DNA from: Desulforegula conservatrix Mb1Pa
GTDB lineage: Bacteria; Desulfobacterota; Desulfobacteria; Desulfobacterales; Desulforegulaceae
Reading direction: 5' to 3'
DNA length: 39,465 nt
NCBI RefSeq assembly: GCF_000426225.1
Contig: NZ_AUEY01000037.1
Location: 1-39,465 of the forward strand
Shown here: one piece after another, positions 24,318 to 32,760 of the stretch
Layout of the letters: every line of letters begins with the position of its first letter
Position numbering within the stretch: the stretch's first letter is position 1
Translations under genes and position numbers: made by a program
The notes under the pieces: model-generated
The model's input: only the letters and a program-made list of their open reading frames with translations
The model's database searches: none
What the model was told of the DNA's origin: nothing

Positions 24318-25709
24318 ATGTCGGAAAAGCTCTGGAGCGGAAGATTCAGTGAAAAAACAGACAGGATGGTTGAGCGTTTTACCTCATCCATTCAGGTGGA
24401 TAAGCGTCTTTATCGTCATGACATTGCAGGGAGTATAGCCCATGCCAAAATGATGGCAAAGGTTGGAATGATTACCCCTGAAGAGTCTGAGCAGATTGCA
24501 AAGGGTCTTGAAGAGATAAGGATGGACATTGAGGCTGGAAGAATGGAGTATTCTGACAGCCTTGAAGATATTCACATGCACATTGAGAGCAGGCTTGTTG
24601 AGAAGATCGGTGAGGCAGGCCAGAAGCTCCACACCGGAAGAAGCAGGAATGATCAGGTGGCCCTTGATTCCAGGATGTACATGCGGGACGAGGTAAAAGA
24701 GATTATTCAGCTTCTTAGAGCCTTGAGACATGTTTTTGCGGAGCTTGCAAAAAAGCATATTGATGTGATTCTTCCAGGATATACCCATCTCCAGAGAGCG
24801 CAGCCCGTACTTTTTTCCCATCATATGATGGCTTACTATGAAATGTTCACAAGGGACGCAAGGCGATTCGAAGACTGTCTGAAAAGAATAAATGTAATGC
24901 CGCTCGGTAGCGCCGCTCTTGCTGGAACTACCTATCCCATAGACAGGGAATATGTGGCGCGTCTTCTCGATTTTCCTGAAATATCTGCAAACAGCATGGA
25001 TGCGGTATCTGATCGTGATCACATGCTCGAACTCGCTTCTTGCGCTAGCATATGCATGATGCACTTCAGCAGAATATCCGAGGAACTTATACTTTGGTCA
25101 ACATCTGAGTTTTCGTTTATCACGCTTTCCGATGCCTTCACTACCGGCAGCAGCATAATGCCTCAGAAAAAAAATCCCGATATTCCTGAGCTTGTCAGAG
25201 GCAAGACTGGTAGTGTTTACGGCGCTCTTTTTTCTCTTCTTACAATGATGAAATCTTTGCCGCTTGCTTACAACCGTGACATGCAGGAAGACAAGAAAAC
25301 GCTTTTCGAGATGATAGACACGCTTAAAGACTGCATAGATATTTATGTCCGTATGCTTCCTAATATGACTGTGAAGAAAGATGTAATGGAGGCTTCGGCA
25401 AGCAAGGGCTTTTTGAATGCAACAGATCTTGCGGATTATCTGGCAGCAAAGGGTATGCCTTTCAGGAAAGCTCATCACGTTGCCGGAAGGATGGTTTCCC
25501 ACGCTCTTGCCAAAGGAGTCGAGATAGATCACCTCGAGCTTGAAGTTCTCCGCCAGTTTGATGAGATGTTTGAAAAAGATGTTTACGAATATCTTGAAGT
25601 CAGAAGGATGGTTGACAGAAGAAAGTCCGCAGGAGGAACCTCGACTGAAAATGTTAACGAATCAATCAAAAAGGCTTTTGAATCAATAGAGTCAGAAACG
25701 ATTGCATAA
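24318..25709 (+). CDS. argH: Argininosuccinate lyase
   Basis: ArgH cleaves argininosuccinate to arginine and fumarate, completing the pathway. The 463 residues are normal length. Visible are KLWSGRFSEKTDRMVERF, THLQRAQPVLFSHH, the fumarase-superfamily signature TTGSSIMPQKKNPD with the catalytic serine of this loop, and SAGGTSTENV near the end. It is the last gene of the arg cluster and is followed after 27 bases by a lipoprotein gene. Confidence 0.97.
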   Translation: MSEKLWSGRFSEKTDRMVERFTSSIQVDKRLYRHDIAGSIAHAKMMAKVGMITPEESEQIAKGLEEIRMDIEAGRMEYSDSLEDIHMHIESRLVEKIGEAGQKLHTGRSRNDQVALDSRMYMRDEVKEIIQLLRALRHVFAELAKKHIDVILPGYTHLQRAQPVLFSHHMMAYYEMFTRDARRFEDCLKRINVMPLGSAALAGTTYPIDREYVARLLDFPEISANSMDAVSDRDHMLELASCASICMMHFSRISEELILWSTSEFSFITLSDAFTTGSSIMPQKKNPDIPELVRGKTGSVYGALFSLLTMMKSLPLAYNRDMQEDKKTLFEMIDTLKDCIDIYVRMLPNMTVKKDVMEASASKGFLNATDLADYLAAKGMPFRKAHHVAGRMVSHALAKGVEIDHLELEVLRQFDEMFEKDVYEYLEVRRMVDRRKSAGGTSTENVNESIKKAFESIESETIA

Positions 25710-25736
25710 TTTGGAAATATTGGGATAATATTTTTC

Positions 25737-26171
25737 ATGAAGAATTCACCTGGAAATATAAAAATTGAAAAGAGATTTTCATATCTGATATTTTCAGCTT
25801 GCTTTTTTATTCTGATCCTCCTTCTTGGAGGATGCGGAAGAAAAGCATTTCCTTCGGCTCCATCATCCATGGTTCCTGATCCTCCGAAAAAACTGGACGC
25901 AGTTTTTGAAAATGGCGAGATAAAAGTATCCTGGCAGCTGGCAAATTATGAGAATGTCAAAGCCATTCATATTTATAAGTCAAAGATTCCAAAGGCACGG
26001 TTTTGCCCAACATGCCCTTATACTTTTGAGCCTGTCGGGTCCGTGTCTTCAACGGAAAGGATTTACAGGGAAAAGGCTGTGTCAGGATATCATTATGCCT
26101 TTAAATTAGAGATAGAAAGTGCTGGTGGCGAGATGTCCTCTCCAAGAATTATCACTTTGGAGACACCTTAA
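25737..26171 (+). CDS. Lipoprotein with fibronectin-III-like domain
   Basis: The N-terminus is hydrophobic (about 14-30) and ends in the lipobox LLGGC with C33 as the lipidated residue. The next residues, CGRKAFPSAP, recall the short LptM/YifL lipoproteins (CGxKGPLYxP) that often follow argH. Residues ~50-142 (PDPPKKLDAVFENGEIKVSW to GYHYAFKLEIESAGGEMSSP) look like one fibronectin-III or similar beta-sandwich, with an unusual CPTCP loop. This is therefore either an LptM-type head fused to an extra domain or an unrelated lipoprotein. Its stop overlaps the folK start by one base (TAATG). Confidence 0.7.
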   Translation: MKNSPGNIKIEKRFSYLIFSACFFILILLLGGCGRKAFPSAPSSMVPDPPKKLDAVFENGEIKVSWQLANYENVKAIHIYKSKIPKARFCPTCPYTFEPVGSVSSTERIYREKAVSGYHYAFKLEIESAGGEMSSPRIITLETP

Positions 26172-26731
26172 TGGTAACATCCGTCTATTTTTCCATTGGC
26201 TCAAATATGGGAAATGCTCTTGAGAACTGCGCCTGTATTATGGAGAGATTCTCAAAAGAGATAAAAAAAGTCCGACTTATTGAAAAATCGGAATATTATA
26301 TTTCATCACCCCAGGATTATACTGATCAGCAGTGGTTTATAAATGCGGTTGGAAAGCTTGAAACATTATTAGACCCTTTTGAACTGCTTGATTATTTCAA
26401 GATGCTTGAGGCTGAATCAGGGCGTGATTTTTCAGTGCCAAGGTTTGGCCCAAGAGTCATTGATATTGATATCATTTTCTTTGATGATATTATTATTAAT
26501 ACCCCGAAGCTTACAATTCCCCATCAGAGAATGCATCAAAGAAGATTTGTTTTAAAACCTCTTTCTGCGCTTAATCCTTATTTTGTGCACCCTGTTTTGG
26601 GTAAAACAGTATCAATGCTTTTATCTGAAATAGATCCTACAGATCAGGATGTAATAGCTTTATCTGAATATAATGGATATGAGAAGTATTCAGCTAACTT
26701 AAGAACTGAAGTCTTAATAGAGGAAAAATGA
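26171..26731 (+). CDS. folK: 2-amino-4-hydroxy-6-hydroxymethyldihydropteridine pyrophosphokinase
   Basis: FolK transfers pyrophosphate from ATP to the pterin in folate synthesis. The 186 residues show FSIGSNMGNALENC, YYISSPQDYTDQQWFINAVG, and the signature RFGPRVIDIDIIFFDD with IPHQRMHQRRFVLKPL. The canonical R..PRxxDLDI motif is kept, with Ile in place of Leu. It overlaps the lipoprotein stop at its ATG and overlaps pgsA with ATGA, so the three are translationally coupled. Confidence 0.93.
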   Translation: MVTSVYFSIGSNMGNALENCACIMERFSKEIKKVRLIEKSEYYISSPQDYTDQQWFINAVGKLETLLDPFELLDYFKMLEAESGRDFSVPRFGPRVIDIDIIFFDDIIINTPKLTIPHQRMHQRRFVLKPLSALNPYFVHPVLGKTVSMLLSEIDPTDQDVIALSEYNGYEKYSANLRTEVLIEEK

Positions 26732-27297
26732 AAGATAAAATTAAAAAGCTGAAATCTTTACTGACAGATCCTAATTTTCTTACTCTCTCAAGAGTTGCCG
26801 TTGTTCCTGTTTTTATAGTCCTTATGATGCATGAAGGCCGCATATATACGTTTTTTGCGGCTCTTTTTTTCTGTATTGCGGCAGCAACAGATTATCTGGA
26901 CGGCTTTTTTGCGAGAAAAAAGGGGCTTGTTTCTGATCTCGGGAAAATGCTTGATCCTCTGGCCGATAAACTTCTTATGGCTTCAGCATTTATAATGCTT
27001 GTTGAAAGGGGATGGGCCCAGGCCTGGATAATCTGCCTCATCGTGGGCCGTGAAATGGCCGTGACTGGCCTTAGGTCAGTTGTTGCAGAAGTTGGTCAGG
27101 ACCCCGGTGCATCAAGCCTTGGCAAGCTTAAGACAGGATTTCAGATAGCAGCCGTGATACCGCTTGTGCTGCATTATCCGTATCTTGGACTGAACATGCA
27201 TGCAATCGGAACGATACTGCTATGGATTGCTCTTGTATTCACCATGTGGTCGGGTTTTGACTATTTTTACAGGTTAGGCAAAATTTTTAAAAATTAG
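26728..27297 (+). CDS. pgsA: CDP-diacylglycerol-glycerol-3-phosphate 3-phosphatidyltransferase
   Basis: PgsA is an inner-membrane enzyme that makes phosphatidylglycerophosphate. The 189-residue protein has several hydrophobic helices and the complete CDP-alcohol phosphotransferase motif: D58-G59-x2-A62-R63-x8-G72-x3-D76-x3-D80 (DYLDGFFARKKGLV, then DLGKMLDPLADKL). The length and NFLTLSRVAVVPVF start favour PgsA over phosphatidylserine or cardiolipin synthases. The tRNA promoter begins 10 bases after its stop. Confidence 0.93.
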   Translation: MKDKIKKLKSLLTDPNFLTLSRVAVVPVFIVLMMHEGRIYTFFAALFFCIAAATDYLDGFFARKKGLVSDLGKMLDPLADKLLMASAFIMLVERGWAQAWIICLIVGREMAVTGLRSVVAEVGQDPGASSLGKLKTGFQIAAVIPLVLHYPYLGLNMHAIGTILLWIALVFTMWSGFDYFYRLGKIFKN

Positions 27298-27307
27298 TTT
27301 TTTTTAA

Positions 27308-27335
27308 TTGACAAAGTCGGGGCAAAAAGTTTAAA
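27308..27335 (+). promoter_or_regulatory. Probable sigma-70 promoter of the tRNA cluster
   Basis: A perfect -35 box TTGACA lies at 27308-27313 and a weaker -10 box TTTAAA at 27330-27335, 16 bases apart and about 19 bases before the first tRNA. Confidence 0.55.
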
Positions 27336-27353
27336 AGCTTGCTCACGAACTGA

Positions 27354-27428
<75 letters not shown>

Positions 27429-27441
27429 ATTTCTTTTATGA

Positions 27442-27515
27442 GGCGGCATGGCCAAGCGGTAAGGCAGAGGCCTGCAAAGCCTTTATCTCCGGTTCAAATC
27501 CGGATGCCGCCTCCA
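27442..27515 (+). tRNA. tRNA-Cys (anticodon GCA)
   Basis: Acceptor stem GGCGGCA pairs with TGCCGCC, then discriminator T (usual U73 of tRNA-Cys) and encoded CCA. The anticodon loop CTGCAAA gives GCA. It lies 13 bases after the first tRNA-Gly. Confidence 0.96.
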
Positions 27516-27588
27516 ATAAAAGAAATATGATTTCGGGCCTGAAAAACGGCTACAATATCCAGCTTTAAACTCATGGTGTAATGATAGA

Positions 27589-27663
<75 letters not shown>

Positions 27664-27955
27664 CTATCATGATTCAAAAATCCACATACCTTTTCAGATC
27701 CGCTACTCTTAAAAAACAGTAAAAATAAGTTACTATAATCTTTGTTTAAGGTCTTTATTAAATCACTCTGATACAAATAATTTCAGAATTGATTTCCGGA
27801 ATATCCTTTCCCAAGAACATCATGGCTTTAACAAGCAGTAAATATTCCTGTGGGTTATTGTTGCTGAATTCCATACAATGAGGGGTAGGGGGGCGAGCTT
27901 TTTTAAAAAAGCGACCCTCCTGGAGCATAGCAAGGCAACTGTCTTAACCTGATTT
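27664..27955. other. Gene-free stretch after the tRNAs
   Basis: No gene and no convincing tRNA terminator are seen. A core-repeat copy lies at 27892-27925, built around the perfect palindrome GCTTTTTTAAAAAAGC and followed by GACCCTCCTGGAG. Confidence 0.5.
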
Positions 27956-28579
27956 TTAACCTTGTTTTTTCTTTCTGATAATATTCTCGTCAAGAATTGG
28001 GATATCAAGTGTTTCTGGCGGCTGGTACGGTTCTCTTGAATCTTTCCATCTGCGGTACCCCCAGTATATTAAGCCCAGAATAAGAACAATGACAATGAGT
28101 ACCCAGCTGTATCCTTTTCCAAGGGCTCGCTCATGTGCCTCACCAAGAAGAAAACCAAGCGAGGCGAATGAGATTGACCATATACCGGCACCTATGAGAT
28201 TCAGAATGACAAAACGGGGTACGCGCACATGACTTATTCCGAGAACAAATGGGGTGACATTGCGCAGGCCGTAGAAAAATCGGAAACATAGGATAATGAA
28301 ATTCTGATGACGTTTAACGTGTTTGCTGACTTTGGCCGCTGCCCGGCTCCAGCGGGGAAAGCGCAAAAGCAGTGCTCTTCCCTGCCAGCGACCGATGAAA
28401 TAGTATAGCTGATCACCGCACGAGCTTCCAGCAAAGGCTGAAAGCATTACGAATGCAAGCTCCAGAGAACCACTTTGTGCAGCTACTCCTCCGAGGATCA
28501 GAATGGTTTCACCTTCAAGAAATGTTCCAATCAGCACGGCCCAATAGCCATAGTCACGAATCAAAGCATGAAAATCCAC
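27956..28579 (-). CDS. DedA-family membrane protein
   Basis: The 207-residue inner-membrane protein has the DedA pattern: GTFLEGETILILGGVAAQSG near the N-terminus, GSSCGDQLYYFIGRWQGR, the FRFFYGLRNVTPFVLGIS motif, and C-terminal hydrophobic helices. DedA proteins support membrane homeostasis, and some move undecaprenyl phosphate across the membrane. The frame opens at a TTG at 28585, but GGAGA touches it directly; the GTG at 28579 has GGAGA six bases upstream and is preferred. It stands alone in opposite orientation to its neighbours. By eye its codon use is richer in CGG/CGC/GCC than nearby genes, so a different origin is possible. Confidence 0.88.
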   Translation of the reverse strand: MDFHALIRDYGYWAVLIGTFLEGETILILGGVAAQSGSLELAFVMLSAFAGSSCGDQLYYFIGRWQGRALLLRFPRWSRAAAKVSKHVKRHQNFIILCFRFFYGLRNVTPFVLGISHVRVPRFVILNLIGAGIWSISFASLGFLLGEAHERALGKGYSWVLIVIVLILGLIYWGYRRWKDSREPYQPPETLDIPILDENIIRKKKQG

Positions 28580-28585
28580 AAACAA

Positions 28586-29033
28586 TCTCCAGTCGTCATT
28601 GACAGATGACGGAAGTCACTATCTTGATAATATTTTATAAAAGTTCTGACAAAGTCGCAAAAAGTGTGATTCCAGGCCTTCACCGGAATTACTGGAATCT
28701 GACTTTTTGACTCAGGTCGGCCATATTATGCCTGAACCGTGTTTTATATCTTTTTTATTGTCACACACACTCAAAAGCAATTCAAAAATGCAGGAATAAT
28801 TGTTAATGACAAGATTATGAAAACACATACCGGCTATTTTGAAAATATACTCCTTAATTTATGATCAATCCCTTTACACCAGATTTTTGAATAGCTCTAT
28901 TTAAATTTACCTACCCAGGTTTTTATTCGGGTTTTTTAACCGGATGATATTGAAAAAAATTGGACAGTTATAATTATATGTGATTAATATGCTTTTTTTT
29001 GATTAAGTAACAAAAGGTTCTTAAAGGTTGTAT
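28586..29033. other. Gene-free divergent stretch between dedA and ribF
   Basis: A degraded family-2 repeat lies at about 28649-28722 (GTCGCAAAAAGTGTGATTCC and CACCGGAATTACTGGAATC). The rest is AT-rich with TATAAT at 28969-28974, a possible -10 box for ribF, but a matching -35 at normal spacing is not evident. Confidence 0.45.
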
Positions 29034-29987
29034 ATGGCGGGTGTAATGAAGGTTATTGAAAGTCTTGCGGAAATTGAAATTCCTTTTGAAAATGCTGTAG
29101 TTACAATAGGTAATTTTGACGGTGTTCACAAAGGCCATCATTCTCTTATGGATGCGGTGATAAAGAAGGCAGGAGAAATTGGTGGTACAGCTATTGTCAT
29201 GACTTTTGAACCCCATCCGCTTAAAGTTCTGAGAAACGGATCAAGCCCCCCACTTATAACTCTTTACGAGCAGAAGAAAGAGCGAATAGAAGCTTCGGGT
29301 ATTGATGTTCTCATCTGCATTAATTTTACTGAAGAATTTGCAGCCCTTGATCCTGAGTATTTTCTCGAGAAAATTCTTGTGGAAAAAATCGGCATGAAAG
29401 CCATTGTTGCGGGAAGGGATTACGCTTTTGGTAAAAACCGCAAGGGTAATATAGATTTTCTTAAGGCAATGGGGGGCAAGCTTGGATATCAGGTAGTGCT
29501 TCCTGACTGGATAGAATGCCTTCAAGAGGGTGACCGAATAAGCAGCACAAGGATTAGAGAGACAATTCTTTCAGGCGATGTCGGACGTGCGGCATCAATG
29601 CTCGGAAGATATTATCAGATACGAGGCGAGGTCGTAAGGGGAAGGAACCGAGGCGGGAAACTTTTGGGATTTCCCACAGCAAATATATTGTTTCAGGATG
29701 AGCTTTGTCCCAAGTATGGAGTTTATGCGGTAACCGCAGAAATTGATGGAAAAAGATTTGACGGAGTTGCCAATATGGGTGTCAGTCCAACCTTTGGCGA
29801 TGATATGTTTACCGCAGAAGTCCATCTTTTTGACTTCTCGTCGGATATTTATGGTAAGAAAATAAAAGTTGATTTTATTGCCAGACTCAGGGAAGAGAAA
29901 AAATTCTCGGGTCTTGACGAACTTTCTGCCCAGATCAAAAAGGATGCAGAGACCGCAAGGGAAATCCTTAGGGAATTAAAAAGATAA
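29034..29987 (+). CDS. ribF: Bifunctional riboflavin kinase / FAD synthetase
   Basis: RibF converts riboflavin to FMN and then FAD. The N-terminal adenylyltransferase domain has VVTIGNFDGVHKGHHSLM, MTFEPHPLKVL, AGRDYAFGKNRKG and SSTRIRETI. The C-terminal kinase domain has RGRNRGGKLLGFPTANI, YGVYAVTAEIDGKRFDGVAN and GVSPTFG, with the usual end AEVHLFDFSSDIYGKKI. Three starts are possible: TTG 29028, ATG 29034 and ATG 29046; AAAGG lies six bases before 29034, which is chosen (317 residues). Confidence 0.95.
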   Translation: MAGVMKVIESLAEIEIPFENAVVTIGNFDGVHKGHHSLMDAVIKKAGEIGGTAIVMTFEPHPLKVLRNGSSPPLITLYEQKKERIEASGIDVLICINFTEEFAALDPEYFLEKILVEKIGMKAIVAGRDYAFGKNRKGNIDFLKAMGGKLGYQVVLPDWIECLQEGDRISSTRIRETILSGDVGRAASMLGRYYQIRGEVVRGRNRGGKLLGFPTANILFQDELCPKYGVYAVTAEIDGKRFDGVANMGVSPTFGDDMFTAEVHLFDFSSDIYGKKIKVDFIARLREEKKFSGLDELSAQIKKDAETAREILRELKR

Positions 29988-29990
29988 AAT

Positions 29991-31082
29991 ATGTTTCATA
30001 TGAATAAGAAAATGGCCGTTTCTCTGATGATTGGATTAGCCATATCAGGGGTGGCCATGTATTTTTCCTTCAGGAATATTCCTTTTTCTGATCTTGTGAT
30101 GTATTTGAAGACTATTGAATATCTGTGGATTATTCCAACCACTTTGCTGATTTTGTTAAGCTATATGGCAAGGGCCGTTAGATGGAGGATTATTGTAGGG
30201 CCTCTTGCAGAGATTGGTTTTTGGGAAGCCTTCAATCTGACAATGACCGGTTTTATGCTTAACTGTATCCTGCCTGCAAGAATTGGGGAGATAGTGAGAC
30301 CTGCTGCTATCAAGAAAAAATATGGGGTCCCTTTTACTTCAGCTTTTGCAACAGTCGTCGTTGAACGCATTTTTGACATGATCTTTCTGATTATACTCAT
30401 GACCGTTTGTCTTTTAACGGTAGATATCAGTCCTGAAATAAAATTTTCCTATAAAACATACACAATAAACAAAGCCACGCTTGAAGCTCTGGCTTCTGGC
30501 ATGGTCAAGATCTGTGTCGTTTTTATTGCTGTTATAATATCTGTCTGCTTTGAAAAGAGCAGAAGCTACATCTCAAGAGTGATACATTTTTTGCCTAAAA
30601 TGGCAGGCTTGGCCGGAGCCGGTATTTCTGAAAATGTCCGAAAATACATAAGCAATCCCATTGACAATATACTTCAAAATATTGCCTCTGGATTTCAGGC
30701 AATTAAAAAGGTATATCAGATGCTTATGTGCCTTTTTTTATCATTTATAGTATGGCTGCTTTTGGCTCTGTCATATTTTGCTTTTGCTAAGGGTTGCCCA
30801 GGAATAGATCTATCATTGTTCGAAATTTCTGCGGTAATGATTATCATAAGTTTTGTAATTGCGCTCCCTTCGGCTCCGGGTTTCTGGGGTATTTGGGAAG
30901 CTGGCAGTATCTTTGCCGTTACAATTTTTGGAGTTAAAATGGAGTATGCTGCGGGTTATTCCCTTGCAAACCATGCTCTCCAGATATTTCCAGTTATAAT
31001 TGTCGGCATATTTTCAGCTCTCAGCATCGGTTTCGGGGCAAAGCTTCTTGAAGAAGTCGAAGTCCTGGCTGAAGAGGTCTAA
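29991..31082 (+). CDS. UPF0104 / LPG-synthase-like integral membrane protein
   Basis: The 363-residue polytopic protein has about eight hydrophobic helices and matches the family of the flippase domain of MprF (LPG_synthase_TM, UPF0104, YbhN). Typical signs are YMARAVRWRIIVGP, GFMLNCILPARIGEIVRPA with the RxGE motif, VVVERIFDMIFL, and LPSAPGFWGIWEAG toward the C-terminus. No soluble aminoacyltransferase domain follows, so it is not a full MprF. It may move or bind a lipid; the substrate is unknown. It starts three bases after the ribF stop without a clear ribosome site (a second ATG lies at 30000) and def follows after 15 bases. Confidence 0.85.
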   Translation: MFHMNKKMAVSLMIGLAISGVAMYFSFRNIPFSDLVMYLKTIEYLWIIPTTLLILLSYMARAVRWRIIVGPLAEIGFWEAFNLTMTGFMLNCILPARIGEIVRPAAIKKKYGVPFTSAFATVVVERIFDMIFLIILMTVCLLTVDISPEIKFSYKTYTINKATLEALASGMVKICVVFIAVIISVCFEKSRSYISRVIHFLPKMAGLAGAGISENVRKYISNPIDNILQNIASGFQAIKKVYQMLMCLFLSFIVWLLLALSYFAFAKGCPGIDLSLFEISAVMIIISFVIALPSAPGFWGIWEAGSIFAVTIFGVKMEYAAGYSLANHALQIFPVIIVGIFSALSIGFGAKLLEEVEVLAEEV

Positions 31083-31097
31083 TTTTCGGATGGAACA

Positions 31098-31613
31098 ATG
31101 ACTGTTTTAAATATTTTGACGTACCCGGACAAATTTCTTGCTCAACCTACCGTACCTGTACAGGAAGTAACAGAAGAGCTTAAGCAATTAATCGAGGACA
31201 TGGCCGATACCATGTATAAAGCCCCTGGCATAGGTCTTGCCGCTAACCAGGTCGGATCTGACAAAAGATTTCTGATAGCAGATCCTTTGGGGGATCCTGA
31301 AAAAAGGGAGTTTAAGGTCTTTATTAATCCTGAGATTGTTAAAATGACGGGTGAGGTCATTTCTGAAGAAGAAGGATGCCTGAGTGTCCCTGATTTCAGG
31401 GCTGATGTTAAAAGAGCCGAGAAGATAATCATAAATTACACTGACCTTGATATGAACTCGTTCACCTTAGAGGCCGAAGGAATGCTGGCAATAATTCTTC
31501 AGCATGAAATTGATCATCTTAACGGGATTCTTTTCATTGACCGGCTCAGCGCACTTAAAAAGCAGCTCTATAAACGTAAGGTCAAAAAACAGATGAAATT
31601 TGAAGACGATTAA
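31098..31613 (+). CDS. def: Peptide deformylase
   Basis: Def removes the formyl group from nascent peptides. The 171 residues include all three motifs: GIGLAANQVG, EEGCLSVP with metal ligand C94, and QHEIDHLNGILF with H136, catalytic E137 and H140. A GGATGGA stretch precedes the ATG. It is last in the ribF-UPF0104-def unit and is closed by a terminator, so it is separated from fmt with which it is often co-transcribed. Confidence 0.97.
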   Translation: MTVLNILTYPDKFLAQPTVPVQEVTEELKQLIEDMADTMYKAPGIGLAANQVGSDKRFLIADPLGDPEKREFKVFINPEIVKMTGEVISEEEGCLSVPDFRADVKRAEKIIINYTDLDMNSFTLEAEGMLAIILQHEIDHLNGILFIDRLSALKKQLYKRKVKKQMKFEDD

Positions 31614-31623
31614 CCAATCAGTG

Positions 31624-31663
31624 AAAACTTAATCCTCAGTATCTTTGAGGATTAAGTTTTTTT
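31624..31663 (+). terminator. Rho-independent terminator after def
   Basis: A 15-bp stem (AAAACTTAATCCTCA paired with TGAGGATTAAGTTTT) with a 7-base loop runs into seven T residues, 10 bases after the def stop. Confidence 0.95.
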
Positions 31664-31759
31664 ATTTGGAAAACGCTAATTTCAATACGCTTTTTAGGGC
31701 CTGGTTATTTTGCCTTGTATCCATTTTTTTTGCCTCTAAGTTTTTAAAAGACAATAATA

Positions 31760-32704
31760 ATGACAAATAAATTGAAAATAGTATTCATGGGAACCCCTGA
31801 TTTCGCTGTTCCGGCCCTCGAATCCCTTGTCAGGGCAGGCCATGAAATACAGCTTGTTATAACTCAGCCAGACAGACCAAAGGGCAGGGGAAAGAAACTT
31901 TCGCCTCCTCCTGTAAAAGTAAAGGCCGAAGAATATGGCCTCAATGTTTATCAGCCAGAAAATATGAAGGGCGATGAGCAGTTTGAAACCCTTATGGCTC
32001 TTTCTCCTGATGCTTATGTTGTTGTCGCGTACGGTCATATTCTGCCAGTTAGGATTCTTGAAATCCCAAGGCTTGGGCCAGTAAATATTCATGCTTCACT
32101 TCTTCCAAAATACAGAGGGGCGGCTCCGATTCAGTGGTCCATAATAAATGGAGATGAAAAGACCGGCATAACCACAATGTTCATGGAAAGGGGCATGGAT
32201 ACAGGAGCGATACTTCTTCAGGAAGAGACTCCAATTCATCCCGAGGATACTTCAGAATCTCTTCATGACAGGCTTTCTCTAATCGGAGCCGGTCTTATTC
32301 TGAAAACCCTTGAAGGTCTTGAAAATGGCAACGTTGTTCCTGTACCGCAGGATCATGAAAAGGCTACGCTTGCGCCAATGCTGAGAAAAGAACTTGGCAG
32401 GATTATATGGAGTGACAGTGCAGCCAGGATTGATTTCCTTATCCGCGGAGTTACGCCATGGCCTGGAGCATTCACAGAACTCGGCGGAACTTTTTACAAA
32501 GTAATCCGGGCAATTCCTGTTGCTTTGGATGTTACTGGAGCAACACCGGGACAAGTTTTATCAGAATCAAAGTCCGAGCTTATTATAGCCGCAGCTGATG
32601 GCGCTATTTCCATAATGGAAATCCAGGGTGCTTCGGGCAAGAGACTTGGAATAAGGGACTTTCTGGCAGGCAACAAGATTTCAAAGGGTTCTGTTTTTAC
32701 TTGA
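31760..32704 (+). CDS. fmt: Methionyl-tRNA formyltransferase
   Basis: Fmt formylates initiator Met-tRNA. The 314-residue protein shows IVFMGTPDFAVPALESL, ITQPDRPKGRGKKL, the formyl-tetrahydrofolate motif NIHASLLPKYRGAAPIQW, and TTMFMERGMDTGAIL. The C-terminal OB-type domain (about 208-314) is present with GVTPWPGAFT. It works with def, the next gene upstream, but a terminator and ~145 bases separate them, so fmt should have its own promoter. Confidence 0.97.
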   Translation: MTNKLKIVFMGTPDFAVPALESLVRAGHEIQLVITQPDRPKGRGKKLSPPPVKVKAEEYGLNVYQPENMKGDEQFETLMALSPDAYVVVAYGHILPVRILEIPRLGPVNIHASLLPKYRGAAPIQWSIINGDEKTGITTMFMERGMDTGAILLQEETPIHPEDTSESLHDRLSLIGAGLILKTLEGLENGNVVPVPQDHEKATLAPMLRKELGRIIWSDSAARIDFLIRGVTPWPGAFTELGGTFYKVIRAIPVALDVTGATPGQVLSESKSELIIAAADGAISIMEIQGASGKRLGIRDFLAGNKISKGSVFT

Positions 32705-32760
32705 ACCATGTGAATCGGCTCGTTTTTTACTGGATAAGCCCTTAAACCAAATGAAGTAAT

